Below are positions 1-11,900 of a DNA stretch of 64,000 bases, one piece after another. Under the pieces are notes generated by a model. It was not told the DNA's origin. It ran no database searches and was given only the letters and a program-made list of their open reading frames with translations. The position numbers were made by a program, and so were the translations under genes. This DNA is from Numida meleagris (Eukaryota; Chordata; Aves; Galliformes; Numididae), in the NCBI RefSeq assembly GCF_002078875.1, contig NC_034415.1:24219381-24283380 (forward strand). The letters are read 5' to 3'. Position 1 is the first letter of the stretch. Each line of letters starts with the position of its first letter.

Positions 1-2927
1 TAATGAAACTGGTAGATAATCTGCCATTCTTGGGGCATTTGGAGGAAACAATTATAGATGGATGAGACTGTAATAGGATTGTTTTCTTACACAGATACAT
101 CTGACTTGCTGTATTAAGGTAGCTGTTAAAGAAACCATATGGAACAATCCTCTTTTTTTGTTACTTCTACATAAATGTGCTTAATAGTTGTTATTTACAG
201 GGAAGTTTAATTCATGTGAAATATTATTTATTTGAACGTTCTACTGTGCAATTAGTAGCAAATTTGAAAGAGCAGAGTTCCAATCTTTTTCCCATTGAAG
301 ATCATATCCCATTTCTTCTGTGTGCTATGGGTAAGTTTAGTGGGCTAAGGACAAATATGATTGCTTATCTTGCGCTGATGCTAAGTATACTGCTTTGAAG
401 TTGGTTAGGCAGTTTGCCATGAATGGACAGAATTGAACTTGAAATGGCAGTTATAGTCATTTGTGATGAGATTCAGTGCTTCATGGCTCCAGCTGCCATG
501 TAAGTGTGAAGGTAGGTGGAATCTGTGTCCCAGAAAAATGCTAAAATTCTTGATTTCTGTAACGCTGAACCACTTTGAAGTCCTTCAGTACTAGCAATTA
601 ATATTAATCACTGTAAAACGATAGGTGTATAAATTTTGATTCCTTCTTTTTACTAAAGAATAATCATATCTAAAGCTCTCGTAGAGCAGTAAGTCTTCCC
701 AGTATCTTAATAACCTCTCCTCTGCTTCATCTCTTCCATCTCCTTCCTTCCTCTCTCTTAGACAAACGTACTTGTTCATGACATGGCCTTTCTGTCCCAT
801 CCCTTCCCCCTCTTCCTCACCTGCGTTGGTATCTTGATTTCTTACTGCTGTAGATAATTAAACATTTGCTGATGATTTTTGTGTTGTTTCTTTTGTTGAT
901 TGTTTTCTTTCTCTCTGTTCTTAGTTCCATGTCTGTGAAGTTCTAAGGATGTAAAAATGTACTGCGTCTGACCGATAGCTTTCTGTTCTCCAGTGTATAA
1001 CCTATTAAGATTCTGGAAACTTTTCCTGAAGCTGTGAGGCAAATATGGCTGCTGACTTACACTGCTGAAATGAAATCATTGTATTAACACTCACCCTCTT
1101 CCCCCCTCCCCACCACATCTGCCCTTTCTACTTCTGCAGCACCTTTCTCATTAGGAGTCAGGCTTCATAATTACCTTCTATTTTTTTTGCATACCGTGAA
1201 AATTGTTACCACGTTTCTGTATCAGAACATCTGTTTCCATCGTACAGCCAATTACTATTTGCATTTATTGGTGTGTTGAAGAAAGTTGTTTTCTTACTGT
1301 GTGTTGTGTTGAGCTGCTTTACACGTTAAGACAGCCTGCCTTAGGAATTGGGCAGTTGCATTTTTGTTAAACTTGCTGGTAAATGCAGGGTCTAATTGTG
1401 CCTCTTGTATTTGAGGTGAGCCAGGGCACTCTGAAAATAATGAAATAAATACTTTGTATGTATTATAATATTCCTGACTTACAAAAAGCAATTAAGCCAA
1501 ACTGAGTGGGAGGAGAGGAGCAGCGTTGGCTGTGTATGACCATTGGAGTTGCCCAACTTTGCTGGTACTGTATGTATGAATGTATGTCATAGTCAGTCAA
1601 TGATTTGGTAAACTGACAGGAATACATGTGACGTGTTTCATGAAGTAATTCTCATAGTTCAAATATTTAGCTTTACATCTTTGCTTTCACCATTTCTGGC
1701 CACTTCTGCCTGCCCGCCCGCCTCAGTGGCGTTTCTTTCTTTCACTGCCTCATTTGCATGCTGCGCAGCTGATGCTGTGCTGTGGGCATAGGGTAGCAAG
1801 CATCAGTATAAAAGCAGCTTCTTTGTGTTTTATGTGCTAGGAGTTAGAGACAGTAACATGATGTGGAAGCTTTGTTTGGAGGGGGGAAAAAAAAAATGAT
1901 ATTTTTCCTTCTTTGTAAGTTTACAACCTGATGGAACTCATTGCCCTTAGTATTGTTTTTCATCATGGATAACTTTGCTTAGGAAAGGTCAGCTAGCTGA
2001 CGCAAAGTCTGAGCAGGTTTTTGCCAAGTGTATAAGCTAAGGAAGGGCGTACAAAGTATTGAGATTTAAGTATATGCTCCCCTTATTTGTTCATGCTATT
2101 TACAGGTTTTTTTTACCCTTGAGCCTCTTCATAACTTTAACTGGAAATCTGGGGAATAATCTCTAGATAAGTCTTAAGCTAAAGTCTTAAGTTTACACAA
2201 AGATTCTGGCTAATAGGAACTGACAGCAGAAGTGAAGAAATTTCACCTGGTGTGCAGTGAAATTGAATACTGGTACAGTGTTAAACCTGTGCTAGCTATA
2301 GGTTGATCTGAACTTGCCTGTTACTAGTGTAATTTTCCCTTGATGACAGTTTATTCCATGCACTGCTTGCTCCTTCTCATAATGCTCCTAGACAAAAATA
2401 AGCCACACTAGATTGTAAATATTTTGAAAAGGTTTAAGTCTAATAGATAAGAAAAAGTTCAAAACATTTAATCTATAAAAGTACTTTTGCCTTTCCAAAG
2501 CAAAATATGCTTTTGAAAACTTGTTCTGTATGCTAATTGCTGTTCTTCAGAAACTGAGAACTTCAGCTTTCAGTTTGCAGGGACTCGCCAGTGCTGCAGA
2601 CCGTGGTTTGGGGGGCTCAGCTATTTGGGAAGAACTTACATTGTGAAATGTGACTGTGTTCTGCAGGGTAGAAGGGATATTTCTAAATTTATTGAGCTTG
2701 TTTGAACAGATCCTCAGAAAACACTAATCTGCTGAGTGCTGTGATGATGAATGGAGTTGTTTCCTCTAAGTTTAGTTACTGTATCACATGGTGAGGAGCA
2801 CTAACATCTTATGGCTGAAAATGTAAAGGTTCCTGAAAGAAGCTTGCTGTTAGAGCTCTCACATAACACAAAACTGCTAAGTCATACAAGATTGATTTGT
2901 TGATACTCTTAACATTTTTTCCTTAAG
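1..2927 (+). other. OSBPL9 intron (window edge to cassette exon)
   Basis: AT-rich intronic sequence. An exon-like island at 201-330 with good splice consensus was examined but does not fit the OSBPL9 frame. Nothing else supported. Confidence 0.7.
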
Positions 2928-2966
2928 GACCAAAATAATGAGGAGAAGCACGCAGATGGACTTATA
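2928..2966 (+). CDS. OSBPL9: OSBPL9 39-nt cassette exon
   Basis: Flanked by ttttccttaag and gtaagt, it encodes [13 protein letters not shown] in phase 0 at both ends, so it can be skipped without a frameshift. A similar segment (DQSNAEKHADGMI) precedes STINPVDA in a human ORP9 form as I recall it. It sits in the linker between the PH domain and the FFAT motif. Confidence 0.85.
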
Positions 2967-5900
2967 GTAAGTTTAAATCTAATCTTTATCTCCCTTTACT
3001 TCTGCAGAACATGTGAGCAGAGACCTGACTTTCCACTCATTTTGCAATGTTCTTCTTCCTTTCTCTAATTTACTGCTTCAAGTATCTTGTTAAAATTCCT
3101 GTTGAGTTATTAACTTCTGAGATTGGCTCACAGCCTTGCCATTAGAAAATATAGTGGCCAGCTTTACACTGAGTGTTTTAAATGGCATTGTTATGACTGA
3201 ACACCTAGAGAAGTCTGCCGTGTGAGCAGATGAAAGGGAAATCACTGGTATATAAATAGTTCTATGTTCCATCTGAAATAACTTCATGTATAAAATAGAT
3301 CAGCTATCCATGTGCTTCAAGTAGCTTGTCTTTTCTGCAGTGCTGCTCATTCAACACAGTTGTAGTCTGTCTGTTTAAGCAGTGTTCCTTCTTTAATATA
3401 ACTTCTGCATTTTTAATGTAACTTCTGTCCTCTTTGGTTTAAGTCACTTCTCTTTCTTCGTTCTCTTTTTTGTCACCTGAGTACATTTTCAGATACTTTT
3501 AATAGGAAATTGGTTCCAGTAAAACATGACTATAAAAATGAAAAATTGTTTTAATTACAGTTGATAGTAATTCCCAAGCTTTATTTGTTTTTTCCTTTGT
3601 ATACAGCTTTACAGGTATGGTTTTCTGTCGTGAACTTTGGAGTAAAGATGCCCATACAGGTTTTGGCCTCATGCTTGTTGCAAGATGAACAATTACCCTG
3701 TGTGTCACATAGTTCAGACCCTAGTGTAATAGAGTAGGTTCTGGAAAAGAGAGGGCATGCAGCCCTGCACTGTGGTGGTTTCCTATGGTAGAGGTGAGAT
3801 GGACATCAGATCTACAGCTTGGAAATGTTAATACAGATACTGCAACTTACCACAGTCTAAATTTGATTTTCTGCTATTCTTACCATCTGTGGTCTGGCTT
3901 ACGCTGAGAAAGTATATTAAATGATGCAGCAAGATGCTGTGAAGGCTGAAATTTTGATTCTCCTGAGGTCAGTGTTGTCTTGGGTAAAGGTCAGGATTTC
4001 AGTTTGAACTTTTTGCCACGGTGGAATGACAGGTTGGCTGTTCCTACGTGCTATTTTTTTTTTTTTAACCTTGTTGTTAGAGTATGGTTATGTTCAGGTC
4101 TTCCTTCATTTGTTTCTAAACCGTGAAGGCATAGCCCAAAATATCTGAGGAGAAACTTCCAGTTCATGCTGCATAGTGCAGAATTAGTTAAGAATAAGGT
4201 TACAACCCTGCAAACAAAGTCAAAAGGTGAAGTTCTTTTTTTTCTTTATCACAGCAGTGTTCTGTATTATTATGTTACTAGTTTCCCTAAGAACTAGGGG
4301 AGACAGATACAGCAATACTGTCTTGTGTATCATGGGACTATCTTTATTCTAAAGTCTGTCAACTCTGAAAACAGGATGATGATTTTGAACTGTGATGTCT
4401 GTGGCACAGGGAGCTGCCTTCGTTGCATGCATAAATGCACAACGATTACGGTTGTGTCTAAGGGAGGTTGGCTTTGTGCTGCAATGCATTGGTGTAACAG
4501 TATATGTTACTGTATATGCACTGGACTGTTTATTTGCATACTAGTTAATGACACCAACAAAAACTTGGTAATTTTTATACTTTTTTCTCTAACTAGGGAT
4601 TTTTCTTTCAAGATAACCAGAGAACAATAGTTCTGTTTTAATATGAAATAAGTTCTGTGCTATAAGAAGTCTTCTGAGCTTCACAGATTTTTAATTTGGG
4701 ATAAGGTTCAGGAAAACAGTTAACCAGAGAAGAGGCAAGAATGGAGTTTTCCTTCTGTAGGAAGCTGGGAGGAGATGGTATTGCATTACTTCCTCTGCTC
4801 GATAGCTTTCGGTTTAAGTACAGAAGCAGGATCTCCTAGTAAGCAGGCAAAGAAAGATTTTCCCAGTTTTGACACAGATCAATGTCTTCCAATTGCAAGA
4901 TGTATGGAAAAGGGTCTTACATGTCTCTAACCAAGTAATGAGACAGAATAATATACAAATTCAGGTTGTTCCATGTAAACATGTATGAGAAACAATGCTT
5001 AGATGATAACAAAATAACAGGTCAGTGAAGCAAGGCAAAATCATGCCGGTTTGAATTAAAAGATGTTGCAGTTTAGGTTTCCAGGAAGCTTTTCTGGTAT
5101 AAAAACCAAGAACTCATACTGAAACCAGTGACTTCTGTGAATGGTGATTCAAACTGGCACTTTGCTCTCGAAGTACCTGTGTTCATGAGAAGATTGAGGT
5201 GTCCTTTACTGAAAACTGCCAGCTTGCATTCCAAAGAATTTTGGCAAGAAAGTGGCACTTCATGTGTGTAAATGTGCCAGTGATTCCTGACTGAATGTAT
5301 GGGTTAGCTAAGTTTGGTCTGACCAGATTAATTTCTGGAAAAAAAGTCTTTTAAAAATATGGATTACCCGTCCTAATTTTTGCCCGATGATTTGTGTCTA
5401 GCTTTCCACTCTTTGCGTGCAGTATTTATTAATGGGCATGAGGGTGCCAGTAGCTAGGACTTGAAGTATGAATTCTTTATAGGACAAGCAAAACTTGTAG
5501 CAAATTCAGTTTAATGTTTAAAAATTTGTGTAAGGAATCAGAATATTACTATTTTGAAAGTATTTCTCATGTCCTCAGCTGTCAATATGTGTTTCACTTT
5601 CTCTCTCAGGAATTTGTTGCCTTGCATTTAAGCATTTCTTGTGCTCACGGTGTTCTTTCTATCTATGCTGCTTTTTTTTAATTGAGGAAAAAAAATGTGC
5701 TTTTCTCTTTTATCTCAGAGTACTATAAACCCTGTTGATGCAGTATATCAGCCCAGTCCTTTGGAACAGCCAGTGATCAGTGCAATGCCTTCCCAGACTG
5801 TTATACCTCCAGGTACGGAAGAGAAGCTTGGTAGAAACATTCACAAACAAGCAGGTGCAGCTGCACTCCTGATGGAGGGGCTGCATAAAGGTGGATAGCT

Positions 5901-8900
5901 TCTATGCCACGCGTGCAGTACAGGTGCTCAGTGCGCCTGGTGGTGCAAAGCAAGAGAAAAGAGCAGGAAGCATGGAGCTTCCTCAGCCATCAGGTAACGC
6001 TGCCTCTAGTTCTGTGGATAAGCCTGTGTGTTTTACTTGTCCTGAGTTACTAGCTTACATTTCTAATATTCTCTCCTAGAATAAATGAAACTGTAATTTT
6101 TTGAAAAGAAATGCTTTTTAGCTAACGGCAACTTTTGAAATTTTAAAAATTTTCTGAATAAGAATCCAACTAACTGTGACAGAAATATGTTTTTCTGAGA
6201 GATTTTTCTAGACAAAAATTTATTTTTTTTAATGAGGTGACATAATGTGCAATCTCATTCCCCCAGAACGCACAGTTCTCATAATTAAACGTAACTTTTG
6301 TGTTTAACGTATCAAAATATGTCCTAGAACCTCAGCTGTGCAAGTCAGAGCAGCGGCCCTCATCTTTACCTGTGGGACCCGTAGTAGCAGCACTTGGAAA
6401 TCAGACTCCAACACCAAATAGTACAGGTACAGCTCTGCGTAAATGACTGACGTACGGGGAAAAAAAAAAGCTGAATATATGCTGTCTGTAGTCTGCTTAG
6501 CTATTAAAGTAACACTGCATAGGCCAACTATAAAGGAAGATCTTAAACTATTAGTTATGTGTTAGTCTACTCTCTTTGGGAGCAATACTCATTGCTCATT
6601 CCCATTGATACAATTCCCATTGGTGGAATCCTTCATCAGAAATTTCATTGATGTGATCTTATTGTTTACTTACTGCATGTTAATGGCTTGACTTAACCTG
6701 GTAGATTTGTCAGATGGTCTTTTTTTTCTGAAACACATAGAGTGGAACGTTTGTTTTCATTTTCTTACAGTGAGAGCCGTCAAATTTGGAATAGGTTCTG
6801 CAGAAAGATTGTGAAATCTTCATCTTGGGAGATACTTAAAATCTGACTATATGTGATTTTGAACAAACTGTTCTGACTTTGAAGTTATTTCAAGTGGGAG
6901 TTGGACCAGATGACTTCTAGAGGTCCCTTCCAACATAAACCATACTATGTATCTGTAAAAGTTTTCAGTATCGCTATTTTGCCTTTAATCTACAACTTTG
7001 GAGAAAATACATCCTTACACTTCACTGTTGTGACTTTTTTTTTGTTACCTGTTAAGCTGAATATGAACCTGACTAATGATTGCTTCTAATTTTGTAAGCT
7101 GTCCTAGCTTCTGGGTTTGCTTAAGTGCTTATTGATTTTTTTTTATCAGTCTTACTCACAAGTTAGAATTGGTGGATTTCGTTTTTTGTTGGTTCTTTTT
7201 ATTGTTTTGTTTTTTCTTTTGAAATGAAATTTGTAACTCTTAATACTCTCCAGGAAGCGGGCAATCAGCACCTAGCAGCAGCCTCACTTCTCCAAGCCAT
7301 GTCAATCTGTCTCCAAACACAGTTCCGGATTTTTCTTACTCAAGCAGTGAGGATGAATTCTATGATGCTGATGAATTCTATCAGAGCAGTTCTTCCCCAA
7401 AGCGATGTATGGAGTAAGTAGCTGAAAATGCAGTGTGTGCTGAACGCAGATTTTATTTTTGTTGTTGTTGTTTTTTTTTTAGTCTCAAGTGTATGGCCTA
7501 TCTACTTGTAGAGATTGTTTAATCAAACAAGACAGAGTGGCTTAAAATAAACATACAAAAAAGGCAAGCCACTCTTTATGCAACAGAACAAGAATATCTC
7601 ATCCCCAGCACAGTTGTCTGTCAGGGATGCGGTTTCCTTCCCGTTCCAGCTGGAATACATGCTGACATGACTCTGAACATATACTGAAATAGGGAAGCCA
7701 CCAGCTCAGAGAATTAATCTGAGACTAGGGTGTATTTCATATGTATGTATTGTGTAAATAGACAAATCCCTGTCACAATTATTTAAAAAAAAAAAAGGGG
7801 GGGGAAAACAAAACCCCTTAAGTTGCCTACCTTTGCCCAAAGACTCTACTTCTTTATTAACAAGAAACTTAAGAGATGCTACACAGTTTTCTGTGAAACA
7901 GCATGCAAACTCCTTAGAAAACCGAAGCCTATGTACAGCAATCTTATAATAATTTCTGAACTTTCTCATTGTGAATTGCAAGAACTTATGATTCTTCTTT
8001 AGTTCTTCAGGGTCTGCTGCAGTCCTGACTCGCAGCAGCACAGGGAGTAGTTTGAAACGTCCGGATACCACAGAGTCACTCAATTCTTCCATGTCTAATG
8101 GGACAAATGATGCTGGTATGTGGACTGACTGAACTTTAAGAAAGGAACTCTTAATTGTTAATCTGTCTGTAAATTGTGTCAATATATGTATGCGACAAGA
8201 TACTTGTGGAAAATAAGACCTTTCTAACAGCTTATATATGTGTATATATATATGCTAGTTAAATATAGAGAGTCTTTGAAGGTTCAGAGAAAAAAGCAAT
8301 TTGGTCTTCCTAGATCTCTTCGATCCTCATGATGATAGAGATGATGATGCAGAAGGAGAATCAGTGGAAGAACATAAGAGTGTTATCATGCATCTCTTGT
8401 CACAAGTCAGATTAGGAATGGATCTAACAAAGGTAAACTTGCCAACTGTTCATGGGGAGGGAGAGGAAAGCCCTGAGTTCTGTATAAATTAGTTCAACAT
8501 TGAAGTGATAATCTAACTGTGCACTTAATGGCTAGTTATGCTATGGCATTTTATTTTTAATTGGAATTGTTACTGGGAGAGGAAAAATGAATGCTGAATA
8601 AGTATATCTGACTCCTGGAATCTGATTGGACAAATAGTTTTCTGTGGAAAGTAACTGTTTGTTGTAGGAAGCAGGACAGGTGGAATGTTGCTACGGCATA
8701 CAGCAGCCCTCTTACCCCAGATTTATAGGCATGTCAAGGATCAGTTCAAAGAGAACAAGATCTGCGATATCCCAGCGTATGGTAACATTCAGTAAGACGT
8801 GAATCAAAAGGGGGTATTAAGCTTGTAGTGAAACACTTTGCTGAACTGGGATTTCTTTGAGTAAGTTGTTTATTTCAACTGCTGCATGTAGAACTAAAGA

Positions 8901-11900
8901 GCTGGATATTTCCTGAATGTGATCTGCTTAAGTGGGAATTCACTGGTGAATTTGAGAGCAAAACTGCCTCACAGACACACAAAGCCTTGGGTGGTTTGTA
9001 AGCAATTTACAGTTAGCATGTAGAATGCCTCAGTGCAGGATGTCAAAATACCTTGATCTGTCTGTAAGAGCTCCTTTTCTTTACTCAGGTGGTTCTTCCA
9101 ACATTTATCCTGGAAAGAAGATCACTGTTGGAAATGTATGCTGACTTTTTTGCACATCCGGACTTATTTGTCAGGTATTCAACATTTAAAGTAGAACATT
9201 AACTGGTTCTTATGTTATGATTCTTGTGGGCTATCAAATGTAAGTTACTAATTTTGAGGGAAAATGCTTAAGTATTGATTAAAAACTTGAAAAATAGTCA
9301 TAGTAGTCTAGTCAAACCTTCAGCTGTAAAGCAATTAACCATTCAAAAACTTTCCCATTTGAGATATCTACTTGTATGACGTGTTGCCTGTTCTTCTTTT
9401 CTCTGTTTTGGACTGTGAAGCATTAGTGACCAGAAGGATCCAAAAGAAAGAATGGTTCAAGTGGTTAAATGGTACCTCTCAGCTTTTCATGCAGGAAGAA
9501 AAGGGTCAGTTGCTAAAAAGCCTTACAATCCCATTCTGGGCGAGATCTTCCGATGTCATTGGGTATTACCAGGCACTGAAGGTGAAGATGATACGGTTAG
9601 TTTTCTGTGGTATGGTTTTTTTTGGTGCTTATAACACATGCAAGTAATTCCCAAAGCTTTATGAATTTACTGGCTAAAGTTGCATATGCTGTGTTCAAGG
9701 AGCAAGATTTACAAATCGTGGCCATTTCTTAACTGATTTTTTTTTTCCTGCCTCCTTTTTCTTCCTTTTCTTTGGATAGAGGTTTTAAATACCACACATA
9801 ACAAAATATGAGCCTTCAGGTTCTTTTAAGAACTATTTGACTTGTTGACAATGTTCTTTTATTTCCTGAACAGTTTTTTATCAGTTCTCCAATGCCGTGT
9901 ATTTTGAACACGTCCATCACTTAAAATGTGGAAAGCAGCACAGTTTGTCCAGTATACTGAGTTCTTGTCTTAAAATCTTTTCCTAAGAAACTTTGAAAGA
10001 TACAAATTCTCAAATTTGGATTCTGAGCTTGTGCAATGTTTTAGTTGGACATCTGTGTCTGGCCACTCCTCCTCTTGCACTTCACTGGAGTAGGCCTGCT
10101 CCGGTAAAGGAGGCGTAGTCTGAAATAATCTTCTAGTGTATGAGATCATATGTAGTCTTTTTCTTGTTTCTGAGGTGAATGCTTGAACTCTTTCTGGAGT
10201 AAAGACAAGTTGTATTTTTCCTTCCAGTGCTTCTGACAAATTTCTTTTTGTGATTTGCCACAAGAAACAAAAGGTGTTATGTTGTGTGAGACACACAATC
10301 TGACCATTACTAGTATGCATGTCAGACTTTCTGAGAAGTAAAAATGAAAATGATTTCTGCTGCCCATCTGTTATTAGCTAATAAAAAATAATGAGAATTT
10401 AAACATTACTTTTAAATTTGGATTATGCATGGCTTTTTAACTGTTGTTTCAGTGTCATGGTCATCACCCCCAAATACATTCACACTGAAAACCCAGAGAG
10501 CAGAAAGTGTATGTTCTTTGGAAAGCATCGTAGTTTCAGGAATAAGTTACTCCACATTAAATTAGCAAAATGACAAATGCACAAAACCCAACTGTAGTGT
10601 CTTTTTAGAAGCCTACTTTACACATGGAAGCAGCTTCTCTTGGAAGCATTCAGTTACTTTCTGGTATTTTGTTAACGCTATCACTGATGAAAATCCTCTC
10701 TACTATCACGCAGGAGCCAGTTTCAGAAGGACCAGTTCCCTGGGTCAGCAAAAGCAACGTAACGTTTGTGGCAGAGCAGGTCTCTCATCATCCTCCAAGT
10801 AAGCTGACGATAACTTTGCTAACAGAAATGGCAACACTGAAGTCGGCATTTGGTTTAAATCTTGGATTTACATTTTCTCTGTGAATTTAAAAGCTGAATG
10901 CTTTTTCAATAAACTTTTTTCACAGAGAGAAACAAATTCGAACTGTTGCTACATATTTGTAGGCACTTTGAGATATTTCCTGACACAGGAATTTGGAAGC
11001 AGTATTAATTTCTTGTGCTGTTGTTTTTCATCTTTATCTTCAGTTTCAGCATTTTACGCAGAGTGTTTTAACAAGAGGATACAATTCAATGCTCACATAT
11101 GGACCAAGTCAAAATTCTTAGGAATGTCTATTGGAGTTCATAACATAGGGCAAGGTATGTGTGTGCAAATTTAACACCAGAACAGAAATTTACATTGTGC
11201 AACTAGAACTTTGACAAAAAAATATTTTCTCTTTTTAATGAAGCATCTCAGGAGATCGTTATGAAAATCTTTATAAAGGTTTTGCTGGATGTTTTTTAAA
11301 TCTTATTTTTTCTTTTTAATAGGGTGTGTCACATGCCTAGATCATGATGAACACTATATTTTGACCTTTCCTAATGGTTATGGAAGGCAAGTAAATACTC
11401 TATTACTATTTTTATTTTTCTTGCCTTGTAACATCTTACACGTTATATTTATCTCTTAAAAGGCTCTACATGTGTGAACATATGTTTATAATTGCAGGTC
11501 TATTCTCACTGTGCCGTGGATAGAGCTTGGTGGAGAATGCAGTATTAGTTGCTCAAAGACAGGCTATAACGCTTCCATTGTCTTCCACACAAAACCATTT
11601 TACGGAGGAAAGAAGCACAGAATTACAGCTGAAATCTTGTAAGCAAACAATTTTCTTCAGTTCCTTTCAGTTTTCTCTACTTAAATGCTGACGGTGCTTT
11701 TTAAAGACACCAATGTGAAATCCTGAAACATCTGGACCCAGCAACTTGGGTTGTGATGATTACGTGCCATGGGATGCCATTTACAGCCAGAGGATTCATG
11801 AGGAGAGCTCCATAAACCTGCATTCCAGCTTGCCATGCTCTTAAGCATTCTTAGTTGTCCTGAAAGGAATTCAAGTTTTCACCTCTGAATTACCTAAGAT

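Larger units (their letters stand above)
5813..10713 (+). other. OSBPL9 introns longer than 300 bases in the linker and early ORD region
   Basis: Introns 5813-6327, 6427-7253, 7414-8002, 8433-9088 and 9596-10713 lie between the exons listed separately. They hold a candidate cassette exon (5919-5993), a CR1 tail (6895-6955) and otherwise nothing recognised. Confidence 0.75.

Noticed and set aside
7706..8182. 158-codon minus-strand frame
   Set aside because: Antisense across a genuine OSBPL9 exon (8003-8115) and its introns, with no family resemblance.
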